This document shows, in pieces, positions 46,255 through 61,708 of a stretch of 64,000 bases of DNA. The stretch spans positions 90,318,988 through 90,382,987 of the forward strand of contig CM062820.1 of assembly GCA_031772625.1 (NCBI GenBank), in the 5' to 3' direction. The notes beneath the pieces were generated by a model. The model did no database searches, was not told where the DNA came from, and saw nothing but the letters and a program-made list of their open reading frames with translations. The stretch comes from Pinus tabuliformis (Eukaryota; Streptophyta; Pinopsida; Pinales; Pinaceae). The stretch's first letter is position 1. Each line of letters starts with the position of its first letter. A program made the position numbers and the translations under genes.

Positions 46255-46560
46255 CAAATAATTTTGATAATAATCTTTTAAATGAGATTTTTAATAATTC
46301 TTTTTTAATAATATTTATAATATATATTCTAAAATAATTTTGATAATAATCTTTTAAATGAGAATTTTAATAATTCTTTTTTAATAATATTTGTAATATA
46401 TATTCTAAAAAATATTTATTTAAGATTTTTAATAAATTTTTTTAATAATATTTGTAATATATATTCTAAAATAATTTTGATAATAATCTTTTAAATGAGA
46501 TTTTTAATAATTCTTTTTTAATAATATTTGTAATATATATTTAAAAAATATTTATTTATG
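46255..46560. repeat. AT-rich tandem repeat, about 76-bp unit
   Basis: The unit starts ATTTTGATAATAATC at 46261, 46337 and 46474, with a degenerate shorter copy in between (about 46410-46470). Confidence 0.85.
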
Positions 46561-46614
46561 TTGTGATACTTTCTTGTTATGTCTGCATTTGACTGAAAAA
46601 TTCAAGTGATGAAC

Positions 46615-47400
46615 TTTGAACTTATTCTCCGATCACACAAATGTAACCCATGAAAAGGAGGAGCTTTGACTATTTAATTGACTAGACTGGCTAGCCTTCC
46701 TCAAGAAAACATGTCGAACATGTCAATAATGTAGTGACATTGTCATATGGGTAGTGTCCTACGGTGATTTTATTTAATTTTTAAATATATTAGGGTTAGC
46801 TATTCTATTTGTAGTTTCTTGTTTTTAAACTTTCATTCTTACTTCCATATTTAGTGAGTTATGAGTAAGGTTTTATGATTTTGTTGTGTTATTTGATATA
46901 ATTATTTGATTTGGTTTAAATTTATGTGGGAATAATTTTTTTGGAAAAAATTGTGTGGAAAAATTGTAATATCTTATTTTTGGGTGAATACTTTATTTAT
47001 CTAAAATGTGGGATATTTGGTAAAATGTCCATCCAAAACTCAAGATATGCAATTTCTCCACACTTTTTTTTCCAAATTTTTTATCTCCAACATAAAACTT
47101 GAACTAAGCCAAATAATTATATCAAGTAACACAAAAAAAATCATAAAACTTTACTAATAGCTCGATATGTAGGTAAGAGTGAAAGTTTAAAACATAAAAG
47201 ATACACGTAGAATAACTAACCATAATATATTAAAATAAAATAAAAATAAAATCACCACATGAAGCTACCCATATCATAATGCCATTACATCATTGACATG
47301 TTCTCTTGAGGAAGGCTAGCTAGTCAAGTCAAATAAATAGTCAAGTATCATTTTCATGAGTTACATTTGTGATCGGGAATCAAGTAAAAATTTCTCGCTT
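46615..47400. repeat. Long imperfect inverted repeat (hairpin), arms about 370 bp
   Basis: The left arm (about 46615-46990) is the reverse complement of the right arm (about 47000-47395). Clear pairs are CTAGCCTTCCTCAAGA with TCTTGAGGAAGGCTAG, and ATGTCAATAATG with CATCATTGACAT. The arms have diverged and the centre is short and T/G-rich. The inner half of the right arm also resembles the 209-bp tandem unit that follows. Confidence 0.88.
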
Positions 47401-47434
47401 ATAATATTTTCAACCACTCCACTATAGTATATAT

Positions 47435-48000
47435 GGTCCTTGAAGATGGGTGAAGTGTTCACTTTAAACGTGAGACATTGTAATTTCTCTACATATTTTT
47501 TTTTCAAAAGATGATCTCTAACATAAACTTGCCCTGAGTCGAATAATTATATCAAGTAACACAACAAAATCATAAAACCTTACTAATAAATCATTGAGAT
47601 ATGGAGGTAAGAGTGAAAGTTTAAAACCTAAAGGGGTGTGCACGGTCCCCAAAGATGGGTGAAATGTTCACTTGAAACGTTGGACTTTGCAATTTCTCCA
47701 CACATTTTTTTTTCAAAAAATGATCTCCAACATAAACTTGCACTGAGTCGAATAATTATATTAAGTAACACAAGATAATCATAAAACCTTACTAATAAAT
47801 CATTGAGATATGCAGGTAAGAATGAAAGTTTAAAGCCTAAAGGGGTGTGCACGGTCCCCAAAGATGGGTGAAGTGTTCATGTGAAACGTCAGACATTGCA
47901 GTTTCTCCATACAGTTTTTTCCAAAAAGATGATCTCTAACATAAAGTTGAACTGATTCAAATAATTTTATCAAGTAACACAACAAAATCATAAAACCTTT
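47435..48000. repeat. Tandem repeat, 209-bp unit, about 2.7 copies
   Basis: Units start GGTCC..AAGATGGGTGAA at 47435, 47644 and 47853, exactly 209 bp apart. The last stops at ATCATAAAACCTT (about 48000). Confidence 0.95.
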
Positions 48001-48400
48001 TGTAGAATTTTTTTCTGCAGAAATTATTGGAGGATTGTTTTTGATACTTGTGATTTTATTTGACATTGATAGATTATTTCTTCTATTTTTAGTTTTGATC
48101 TTCCTTCAATTTTTCTTGGTAGTGAAGTAATTATTTTTTCAAAAATAATTTTGAACTTTTACAAAACATGTTTTGGTTAAAGACTAAATTGATTCTTTTT
48201 TTAAACTATGGTTGTGGAAAAAAGTCAACATACATGTTCTCTTGAGTTTGACTACATAGGAGTCCCTTTTAGATGTAGGAGTGGCATAAACACAGGCACC
48301 TCACAAAATATTACATGCTTCCTCTGCACAAGAAGGTGAACAAAACCAAGGTTTTTTCTTAGGTCGACGAGTCTAATGAACTGAGGGTCCAATATTAGAA
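48001..48400. other. Intergenic sequence before the LINE
   Basis: About 400 bp, possibly LINE 5' untranslated sequence, nothing recognised. Confidence 0.35.
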
Positions 48401-49866
48401 GATGTTGGTATCTACATCTTGCATGACTTATATGGGATTTTATGATGATGTTCAAGTTTCCTTGCAGATGAATGAAGGTTCTCAGCTATATGTCCATCCT
48501 TCTTCCCTCTCAGCTTCGAATTGTGAAGGTACGATGCCACTTCCTTCTTTTCCTCATATCCTCTTTTTAGTGATGTTGGTTTTTCTTTTTCTCATTCTCA
48601 GACATGTAGTCCTCAAGTATCTGTGGGATTCTATGTTGCTAGCTCTTGTATCCCTTCTCATTTATCCTCTTCCCATCCCGCCCCAACTTTTTTCCTTGTT
48701 CTTAATACCCTTGGTGACATGTCCTCATCATCATCCTCTTTTTCTCTTACGTCTTCTAAGTTTCATGACACTGATGATGTCCTAAGTAACGACCACTCTC
48801 GGCTTGTGGTTCCCCATAGGGGAGGTATTGCCTGGGGATTGGGACAACTTTCTTTGTCCTATGTGGAGGGCCAAATCCATGGAAGACAATCTTTCCTATC
48901 CCAAGCCAAAGAAAAAACCCATGCAGATCTTACTGTTGGTAAGAAATTGTCTATCAGAGGGGCCCTTAGAGCTATCCAAACCTCCTTGGAGTTTCCCAAA
49001 TGAAATTAATGTCTTTCAATTATTTGGGTATTGTTTGTCCCTCTAAAAAAAAGATTTAAAGGAACTTGTCGAAGTAAACGAACTAGATATTATCTTCCTT
49101 CAAGAAACTCTTGGTAATAACATCCAAATTTCTTTGTGCCTTGAATCCCTACTGAATTGATGGTCTTTCTCAACTGTAGATACCTTTGGTCATTTGAAAA
49201 GGCGAGGAGCGGGGGGGGTCTTGATGTGGGATGGAAATCCCATCAGGTTCAAGTTTCCAATATCTAGAGCATTGAGTTGGTTATGTGATTGAGGTCTATT
49301 CTCTGGTTCTGGGTCAAGCTCTTATGTTAATTAACATCTATGGACCATCTCAAAATCGAACTGATTTTTGGGATTTGCTCCTGAATAAATCCCTTCTTCG
49401 ATTAAACAATACCATGATTGGTGGTGACTTAAATTTCTCTCTGGGTCATTTAGAATCTTGGGGCCTTCGGGCCAAGCCGGATCCTCGAGTGGATTTCTTC
49501 CGGAGTAGGCTTACTTGTTGCATGTTGGTGGATGTGGAACCTGTTAAAATTTCACCTACTTGGAGAAATCAATGTTTAGGGAATGATTGGGTTGTTAATG
49601 TAATCGACAAATTCCTCCTCGTTGAAGCTCTTCTAGAATCTCTCCCCATGGTTAAATAATGGAATGGTGAGGGAGGCATTTCAAACCATTGCCCCATTTT
49701 CTTGGACATAAAAGGGGCCCTTAAGAAACCTTCCAACCCCTTTAAGATGAATTTAACATGGTTAAAAGATGAATTTTTTAATTTTTGATTAAGACTCACT
49801 AGACCCATGTCTCTCCCCTTTTGGATGTATCAGGTGCCAAAAGACTTTAAAAAAAAAAAAAAAAAA
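48401..49866 (+). mobile_element. LINE fragment, 5' part (ORF1 end and endonuclease), ending in an A-run
   Basis: Two overlapping frames (48402-48785 and 48623-49003) are the probable end of ORF1. ORF2 starts at ATG 49000-49002, overlapping the ORF1 stop TGA by ATGA. Coding similarity ends at 49849-49866 in A18 soon after the endonuclease; no reverse transcriptase follows. LINE copies usually lose the 5' end, so keeping only the 5' end is unusual. Confidence 0.75.
49000..49848 (+). pseudogene. LINE ORF2 apurinic endonuclease-like domain
   Basis: Begins MKLMSFNYLG (usually MKxLSWNxRG). After a one-base shift in an A-run, an exonuclease-endonuclease-phosphatase domain follows: LDIIFLQET (metal-binding Glu), INIYGPSQN, MIGGDLNFSLG (catalytic Asp and Asn). 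The final SDH motif reads SNH. Stops near 49158, 49292 and 49657 and shifts near 49050 and 49285 make it non-functional. Confidence 0.85.
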
Positions 49867-49920
49867 TGTTTTAGAAGGTCCTCATTTTCATTCTCTTAAA
49901 CAAACAAAATAATGAAAAAA

Positions 49921-50455
49921 AAGAGATTGTTGTAGTCTTAACAACAATTGGTGTTATTGTAAATATGGTCTCCGAAATTCACGCATCGAACTTGCCCTAT
50001 AGTATTAGCATCTATAAATTGAATATGTGATATCATTGTTGAATGGAAGATTTTGTAATTGATATTAATATATTTTTTAGATCCATTACATTTATATTTT
50101 TCTTCTCACCATCAAATGTAGTTCATATGAATTCTAAAACATTAATAGGAAAATTCTAAAGGTGATAGATGACCTATCATATCAACTCAACACGACCCAA
50201 AAATATATATTTTGTTAAATTGACAACCATGAATTATACTAAATTTTTATAATCATAGTGGGCAGTGAAATGTTAGAGTTTGCAGCGCTTAAGTTTGTTG
50301 TTCCCGAGTCCCAACATCACCGTCTAGGAAGGCCACCCAACTGGTAATTAACATAAAATATATTAATTATTATGTGATATAATTAGATGGCTTTAGTTCT
50401 AAGAAATTATTCAAAACAAGAATAGTTCTAAAAAATTATTCAAAACAAGAACAAT
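49921..50455 (-). pseudogene. Decayed duplicate of the class III peroxidase gene (exon 3 and exon 4 remnants)
   Basis: About 49921-50013 aligns with the 5' part of exon 4 of the intact gene (near 54360-54425), including the region for the haem-ligand motif. About 50256-50341 aligns with the first half of exon 3 (54855-54941), and the next about 100 bp with intron 2. The acceptor-side sequence CCACCCAACTGGTAATTAACA is identical. The second half of exon 3 is missing, and small deletions break the frame. It lies in the same orientation about 4 kb from the intact gene, so it is a tandem duplicate. The LINE fragment ends just next to it. Confidence 0.85.
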
Positions 50456-50954
50456 AACAAATATTACCTTACATATTTTTATTTTTTATTTATTTATTTA
50501 ATTTTAGTTTCAAAATGTTGTTTTTTGATAAGGATATTTTTTCGGTCAGCACTCACTTCAAGAAATATTTTCAACCACAATAATAACAATACCAACATCC
50601 CCAACCTTTTTCACTATTTTATGCTAACTTAATTAGAAGTTAATTTATTTAGTAATAGGTTTTAAGTTCAAATCTCTTTTAAGTTATTTTTGAAAAAGTT
50701 CACACAAATTTAATTTATTTCATAACTTTATTGTAAATGTATTTCACAGTGAATCACCATAAAAATAACTTTAATAATTTTTTAGTTATTTTTTTGCTTG
50801 CAACTTTTATTTATAAAGTAATTTTGTTGTAAAAATGATTCTAACTTGTCTTATAAAAATGGATCACTTCATAAAATAATTTATTTGCACAATCAAGCTT
50901 ATACAAAAATCTCGTGTATATATATATATATATATATGGTTTTTTTTATAATAA

Positions 50955-51003
<49 letters not shown>

Positions 51004-53121
51004 CCATGACTTTTTTTAAAAGGTAGAACTTTCACATGCGAAATCTTTTTTTTTTAAACAACTTATTTTTTTCGAGAGTTTTCCATTTAGAAAATCATTG
51101 TTAGCTTTTTATACTATATTATTTGTATATTTAATATGTCCACCTCAGGTGAATTTTTTTTTCTTATTAGTACTAATTTCTTCTATGGAAATCCCACATG
51201 ATGTACTAGGAGGTAAAGGATTATATCAAATTTACTTGGTATAAGAAATCCCTCCTAATGATGTTGATAAGAGAGAGAAATGAGATAATATGCATGATAG
51301 CGGAATGTCCATTCCTTTTGGCTTGTCATTTCATATTTAAGAAATAGGTAATTCAAATAAATTATAAGAAAAAATGAAGATGGTATTTGGTGAGTCTATC
51401 ATTACATAAATTTTGACATCTAAAATGGGCCTCATAAGGAAAATAATAACATAATGGTTAAAATAATAAAATAAGAGATGATACATAATAGTTAAAATAA
51501 TAAATAAGAGATGATTTTTTAGAGGAAAAGAAATAAATTTATTATTTTTTAATTATTTCATATTTAAGAAATAGGTGATCCTAATAAATTATAAGAAAAA
51601 ATGAAAATGGTATTTGGTGAGCCTACCATTACATAAATTTTGAGATCTAAAATGGGTCTCGTAAGGAAAGTAATAACATAATAGTTAAAATAATAAAATA
51701 AGAAATGATTTTTTAGAGGAAAAGAAATAAAATTATTATTTTTTAATTATATTTTTCTAAGTTTACTTAAATATCCATATCATATCAAGGATAGACATTG
51801 ATGTGGAACTAAATTACACATCCAACTAGCACCTACTTTGCATGTTTTTTAGTAGACCCAATGGAAAAATTTTAAAATAGGTAAAAAATAATAGGTTTAA
51901 AATATATTTTTCATGTGTTTTCAATTTTTGTATTGTGGGCATGCTAAAAAATATGCAAAATGGGTGTTTGTTGGATGTTAAATTAATTTCGTATCAATGA
52001 ATGTCTACACTTTACATTTGAATAAACCGTATCAATGAATGTCTACACTTTACATTTGAATAAACCTTATTTTTCATGTATTTTCAATTTTTGTATTGTG
52101 GTATGCTAAAAAAACATGCAAAATGGGTGCTTCTTGGATGTTAAATTTAATTTAGTATGCAACGAATGTCTACACTTTACATTTGAATAAACCTACCACT
52201 TTACATTTGAATAAATCTTTAAGGACATGCACCAAAAATACAATTAAAAAAATGTTTGCCCTAAAAATACAATTAAAAAAATGTTTTCTTCTTTTTCTCC
52301 AAATAAGTAGTTGGATGTAACACTGATAGTTGAAAGGAAAAATTGTCACATTTCCTTCCTATAACTTATTAACAATTCCTATAACTTATTAACAATAAAT
52401 AATGATGATTTATATGAAAAATTTAATATCTAAAATTTAGAATTAGAATGAGTTAATTTTTGGAAGGATAACAAATATATTCAAATTTTTTTTATTACAA
52501 TAGGTAGGATTATAGTTTTGTTAGAGTTAAAATATTTTTTGTTAAAGATAATTATGTAGATGTGCATGTCTATTTCGGAATAGGACTTCTAATTTTAATT
52601 TAATTATAAATAATTATTAGGTGGATGACGATTTAACTTCTATGCAATATTCTAGAATATTGCATATTCTATAGTAATAGTCACAAATTAAATGTTGAGA
52701 TTTATCTTAATTACATATACTATTTCATACTTTTTTGTGCGAGAGGTTCTCCCAATAGGGTAGAGATGTTGTAATATTAATATTTAACATTTTGACTAAG
52801 TCAAATTAGATAAAACTAAAAATTAAATTAAATTAAATAAATAAAATTAGATAAAAAAATTAATGTAGTGTAAACATTTTAACTGGCTCAAAATAAAATA
52901 AAAATAAAAATAAAAATGGTACATGGTATTCATGTGCAATATAGATTATTTAAAGGGGAAATTAAACCAACCTAGCTTAACTCCCAATCATATAAAAATA
53001 AAAATGGTACATGGTATTCATGTGCAATATAGATTATTTAAAGGGGAAATTAAACCAACCTAGATCGATATTAACTCCCAATCATCTTTAACACCGGATC
53101 TACCAAGCACTAACTCCGTAT
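50456..53121. other. AT-rich intergenic sequence with microsatellites and local duplications
   Basis: (TA)n tracts at about 50915-50938 and 50955-51002. A 227-bp direct repeat starts TCATATTTAAGAAATAGG at 51331 and 51558. A 38-bp tandem copy (GTATCAATGAATGTCTACAC) lies at 51991 and 52029, with a further copy near 52155. An 88-bp repeat containing ACATGGTATTCATG lies at about 52920 and 53009. No gene recognised. Confidence 0.7.
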
Positions 53122-53149
53122 CTACCAAACATTGAGAGGGATCAAATCT

Positions 53150-53362
53150 CTTGATATGCAAACCTCTTGGATAAGAGCATGTGTTTCCTCATAAGAGGTC
53201 ACAGGCTCAAAACCAAGGGGGTTTAGAGTATGTATGGTAGACTTAGTAGTCAAATCGTTGCATGGAGGTGGGTCCCTTGTCCACAAGCAAGAGGTTTCAT
53301 ACACCAATTTGGTGTCTTCTTGGCTGGGACCTTAAAATTAGATAATAATAATAATAATTTGA
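53150..53362 (+). ncRNA. Candidate tRNA-derived SINE
   Basis: A-box-like TTGGATAAGAGC (53167-53178) and B-box-like GGCTCAAAACC (53204-53214) are 37 bp apart, followed by about 125 bp of non-tRNA sequence and an (ATA)n tail at 53341-53357. That is the plan of a plant SINE. The B box has two departures from GGTTCRANNCC, so it is degenerate. Confidence 0.45.
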
Positions 53363-53867
53363 TACCTCTTAGTATTTGGTAGATGGATATATGCTAGTTA
53401 ATTAAATTGATCAATTAAGAAAATACGAATGTAGTATTGATAAGCCATAGTATTGCAATAAAGCCTATTTATAAGTTAAAAATCTCAAAAAAAAAATAAA
53501 AAATGAAAGTAAATCTCTATAGTTTAATTTATATAATGACTATGAGATATTTTAATAATATAAATAAATATTTTCAATTATTTTAAAAAGTCAAAAGTGC
53601 ATTATGTTTTTATTATTTAATGAGAATTTTTTAGTTTAAAATAAAAGAAAGTTAACTTTTAAACTCTTTTATTTATGTAGCTGTGATGTATCTGAAAAAA
53701 TCAAAACTCACGACTACTTAACACATAAAACTAAAATGCAATAAGTCTTTCAGCCTAGTAACATGATGACATCCCTTCCAAATAAAATTAGGCGCAGCAC
53801 ATTTATTGTCAATTCCGCTTTGTAAAACTCAAATTAAAATAAAACTTATTATTTTCAACCTACGCCG
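53363..53867. other. Intergenic, downstream of the peroxidase gene
   Basis: AT-rich, no recognised feature apart from the gene's 3' end. Confidence 0.5.
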
Positions 53868-53873
53868 TTTATT
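53868..53873 (-). terminator. Polyadenylation signal of the peroxidase gene
   Basis: AATAAA on the minus strand about 160 bp after the stop codon, a usual distance for a plant 3' untranslated region. The site is a motif match only. Confidence 0.5.
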
Positions 53874-54033
53874 GCTCGAGGACGTCTTCATAATGCGTCC
53901 AGAGCGATTACAAATTAAAGAGTTTAGGCAAATTAAAAATCGAAGACTTCCACTTTCGGATTCAGGACACCGTGCTGGTCGGATAACTAAACACACTAAA
54001 CTATTCGGCAGACACGACCGGTTCACAGATTGG

Positions 54034-57348
<3,315 letters not shown>

Positions 57349-59100
57349 TGTTCGTTATGGAAAAGCGCTTCAAACTCGGAAAGCGCTTCAAACTAAACTA
57401 ATTTGCTTAGCAATTTGCAGGGTGGTTCTGGGAGATCTATGATTACCAATTTATAATAGCATATAAAAGTCTTAGGGGTCGTTCATTGATTTGCTGTAGA
57501 TGTCTTCTCCCTAAAGGTGATAAACGAGTGGTCCTGCACATGCTTCTCCCTAAAGGTCATAAAGGAGTAAAGGAGTGGTCCTGTGCGTAGTTCTCAAGTT
57601 CCTGCATGGCCCGGCCCGAGACAGGGAAAGAAGCGTGTTATGAGGATTGTTTTTTTCCTCTATGGTGTTTCTATATTAACATTAATCTAATATTAGATGG
57701 AAAAATGATTGATTAAGATTTCACTGTACTCAGTCTCAATCTTAGTTTGCTCTAAAAATGATTTATTAAGATTGCACTGTACTCAGTCTCAATCTTAGTT
57801 TGCAAGCACCGCATAACTTTATAAGAAACCCAATGCAAACCAGCATGAATAAATATTTTGTGCATTACCAAAACTTATATAGATTGCAGATTTCCAGAAT
57901 ATCTTAGAATCTGACCTCTTACCTAATAGTTAAATTCTTGTATATTCTTAAAATTTGCACATTTTCCACGAGTGCTCGACCGTCATTCAGCATTTATGTG
58001 GTTTCCTTACTGCCATAACCAAATCTTTTGCTGATGATATAAATTTCCATATTGATCCATTATTGTAAAGTTGCAGAGTCCTCCTCAACCCATAAGAAAA
58101 TAAAACAAACGTTCAATCTAAACCTACAGATCCAATAAATTTTTGTTTCTGGTCAGCTGTCGAATGTGGATATGAACCAAAAGCTGCAATAAATGTTTGT
58201 TTATGGTCACTTGTCAACTCACGGTTATAGCGTGAAGTAACTATAATACTTTCACCATTATTTTATAATGTTAGGAGGAGGATGAATTATTACATGCGAA
58301 TAAAGCGCAGGGAATTGAATTACGAAGCAACCATCCACCAAATATAATATATGTATGGTTTTCCCTGTGCAAATGGAGGTGTAAAGTAACCAAAATTGAA
58401 TATAGATTTTATATTTAATTTTGTTTTGGCCAGTTGTCGATTCACAGTTATATTTGCCAATTAGGTCTTAAACTACTTTATGCAATTATTTATGGTGTTG
58501 TGAGCTTAAGACGTTTACAACTTTATTCAAATAAATAAAAGGGAATTGCTTTATTCACGAATGATTAATAGATTGGTTTTCCTCAATGTAATCCATTATT
58601 GTCATTTATAATTTCATGGAGGTATTTTTGCATTGTCATTTCACTTTTTTAATTATTATTAAATAGAATATAAATCTTATTTTATTGACCATAATGATGG
58701 ATGGATTTAAATTTTTGTTGTTTATTTTATGAAATTTAAATTTATTTAAACATAGAGTTAAAATCATAATTTTAATTTTATTTTTATAAATTTTTTTATA
58801 ATTAAAAAAATTGTTTGTAAGTTATTTCATCGAGGGTTTGAATGTGCACAAATTATTTGTAAGTTGTTTTATGTGAGGGTTTGAATGTGATGAAGAGGGG
58901 GTGATTAATGGTATGTTTTAATAAACTGTTTTTTCAATATAAAAAATAAATAGGAGTGCCCACATTTCATAACAATGAAAAAATAGCCAAATAGAATAGA
59001 ACCGGATAACAAGAACCATGAAATGAATGAATAATGATTCCAGTGAGAAGAAAGGAGGGAAAAACCTTAGAGCAAGAGTGCCCTTCTTCAAAGTTTACAC
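57349..59100. other. Upstream region of the peroxidase gene with local duplications
   Basis: Tandem copies near 57500-57590 (TTCTCCCTAAAGGTSATAAA) and a 57-bp unit at about 57705-57803 (CACTGTACTCAGTCTCAATC). Three related GGTCA/GGCCA...TTGTC segments lie at about 58150, 58205 and 58430. These could contain promoter elements, but I recognise no specific site. Confidence 0.5.
57449..57456 (-). promoter_or_regulatory. Candidate TATA box of the peroxidase gene
   Basis: Minus-strand TTATAAAT about 100 bp upstream of the ATG at 57348. The spacing suits a short 5' untranslated region of about 70 nt. Confidence 0.55.
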
Positions 59101-61255
59101 CATGAGTTGTTAAGAGTAATTCCAACTATCAAATTCACCCATGAAAAAGAGAAAAAAGAGGAAAAATATCCATTTGAATTCACTCTTCTTCCAATCCTCC
59201 CAAAGATATTCTACTAAGTGCTTGGAGGGGAATTCCCTATCTTCCAGCCATGCATTTAACAGGTTCTATATTGGAACCTATGAACATATGAAGGAGGAGC
59301 AAGTTTCCTATTGTGGTTGCATTTTATAAATCATAGCTTTATTTATTTTTTCACATGGGTTGTATTGTTTTTATTTTTAATTGGGATTGCCTCCTTAGCA
59401 TATGGATCAAGTTGTTAAAGACATATTATTCTTCACACTTTGTTTGTAATTTTTTTCATTGCTTTTATTTTTGGTATATTTACTTTGCACTTTGAGTAGT
59501 GACGCTTTTTGCGAATATTCTTCTTAGAATGTTACTAGGGTTTACCTTCAGGACTAGTCTTGTTTTATAGAGCTTGGAGCTAGCCACACTGAAGTGTTTC
59601 TCTCATGGTTATTTAGCATTATCATCATCTTCAACTGTATCTCCATACTTTTGCCATCATCAACAACCACCTAGTTCAACATTGTGAGGGATGATGTGCC
59701 ACGCTTCCTTGGGTGATTCTTTATGCTTCACCATTTTGTTAGTCATCAACTATTTTTTAAGAATGAGCCTCTTGTTTGAGCACTAATTTCTATTTTGGCT
59801 TATTGGTTGAAGCTAGTAGTGACACATGATGGATTGGCATCCATAATGACACTCATTTAATGATGTTTTTGTTAATTCTACATGAGTAATGATTAATATT
59901 TTTGATTCAAGACTCACTTCAAAGGATTTTTCTCTTTGCTTAAGAAGTTTGAAATTTTTTCTTTGTATTTTTGCATAAACCTTTGATGGTATTTAGGTTT
60001 GATCTAGAGGTTAGTGGACTATTTTCACATATTAAAATTTCTTAATTTTAGATGAATAATGGTACTTTTAATTATCATCCTAAAAGTCTATATAATATAG
60101 ATAGTAGATAAGCTAGAAAATTTCAATTTAGGTAGAGCATCATTTAAAACATGGTTTGGAATCTCATTAAAAATGTTTTCTCATTAAAATTTTGGTCATG
60201 ACAAAAATAAGTTCTTTTACCTCTAGAATAGGCCTCTTATAAGATTTTTGGGATTATGAATTCAATGCAACTATCATAATCCAATTTCAAAGTGCACAAG
60301 TTTGAAAGTGGGCAATTAACGTCTCTTTACTAGAGAGATAGTTGGTACTTCACAAGTTATAAAAGAGACAAACTTTTCTTTGAAGCTAAGCATTGAACAA
60401 TTTGTTTGAAATCATGTTCTCTCTTTTACACACCACAAAAATCATTCACCAATAGGAGATCATAGGCAAAAATTATAATTTTGCAAAGTTCATTGAGTGG
60501 AGGTATCACTCATGCTTCAATTTAACTGATTTCTTTTAATCATCCACATAAATAAAATTTGATGATATTTTTGGATTAGGGCTATTTGTTTCAACTTTCA
60601 AATATTTTTTTCAAAGCATGTTTCAAAAGTAATGTCCATTTTAACCATGGGGTGCATGTAAGCTAATGGTGGTTTCTCACGAAACATTAATGACAATCTA
60701 AACATGGAAAACGAACAATCTATTAACTTGGAGGGATGATTCTATTATATTTTGATCACAATAATACAAGAATTTAGCTATGAAAAATAAGCAACACTAA
60801 GAATTGAAAGCTTGAAACAAAGAGAAAGAAGAAAGAATAAGAGACCACTATTTAGACCAAAGAGGCAAAGAGACCAATTCAATTTAAGTAGTCAAGAGAC
60901 CAATGAAATTTCTTGTATTTCATTTAATTCCATGAGTACATATTTATAACACTCGCTTGGAGAGAGGAATGATGGGAACTAGGTTTTCTTATTTATTGCA
61001 TGTACATGTAAACCAAAAATAAACTCCCATTTTAGTTTTAGTTAAGTAGCCCAAGAATGGGGTTAGCTAGCCAAAAATTTAGTAGTGCCATAAACATAGT
61101 TAAGTATGCTAAAATAGAGTGAGAACTAAAGTAAACATATAACAAGGCAAGTGAAGTGTTCTTTCCATCCAAGAAAGTAAGGTATAATCCCTCCTCAAAA
61201 TAACACTTATTCCTATAAAATAAGAATTTAATTAATATAAAAAAGGAATCTATCA
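59101..61255. other. Intergenic sequence, no gene recognised
   Basis: Only short open frames (for example 59141-59329) without domain features or codon signature. No RNA gene seen. Confidence 0.5.
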
Positions 61256-61620
61256 ATGGTGGTTTACAAGACCATGGTTGTAAAAGACCTAATGGACCCT
61301 AAGAATATGAAAGGTGTTTATGTAATCCCTTATTCATTCGAGACACCCTATGCTAGTGAAAATAACTGCTCAATAAATCAGAGGATTCGGGAGCATGCGA
61401 CAGACATCAATCATGGGAGGACCCGCTCCTTAGCATTAGCAGAACATGCGGAAAATACAAAACACCACATCTACATGGAAGACGCCCAAGTCATTGCTAA
61501 GATAGATCATATCCATCACCGTAAGTTTAGGGAATCTATAGAGATTGAAAGGAGTCCAAGCAATCTGAATAGAGATTATCGCTGAAAAATTAACAGTTAT
61601 TGGATTCTTAAGTTTTTATT
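61256..61620 (+). pseudogene. Penelope-like element GIY-YIG endonuclease fragment (Dryad-like)
   Basis: The plus-strand frame from 61256 shows the C-terminal endonuclease of Penelope-like elements: the entry VKDLMDPKNMKGVYVIP, then RIREHATDI (catalytic Arg region), ALAEHAENTKHHI, and HHRKFRESIEIE with its metal-binding Glu, ending NRDYR. The GVY strand is kept. The Tyr of the second half is present but its IG is not, and the Cys-x-Cys pair of the usual IPCSC reads YSF. TGA at 61582-61584 sits where Trp of the terminal GWK is usual, and the homology continues about ten more codons. No reverse transcriptase is present upstream, so the copy is truncated at its 5' end. A (TA)n tract follows. Confidence 0.85.
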
Positions 61621-61623
61621 TAT

Positions 61624-61626
<3 letters not shown>

Positions 61627-61705
<79 letters not shown>
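61627..61705. repeat. (TA)n microsatellite
   Basis: About 39 TA units directly after the Penelope-like fragment; possibly grown from the 3' end of that insertion. Confidence 0.97.

Positions 61706-61708
<3 letters not shown>

Noticed and set aside
43720-48000. Regularly spaced repeats that might suggest a CRISPR array
   Set aside because: Repeats are long, adjacent and AT-rich in a plant nuclear context, without spacers or cas genes; they are minisatellites.
59141-59329. 62-codon plus-strand frame as a small gene
   Set aside because: No domain, no conserved feature and unremarkable length for random AT-rich DNA.
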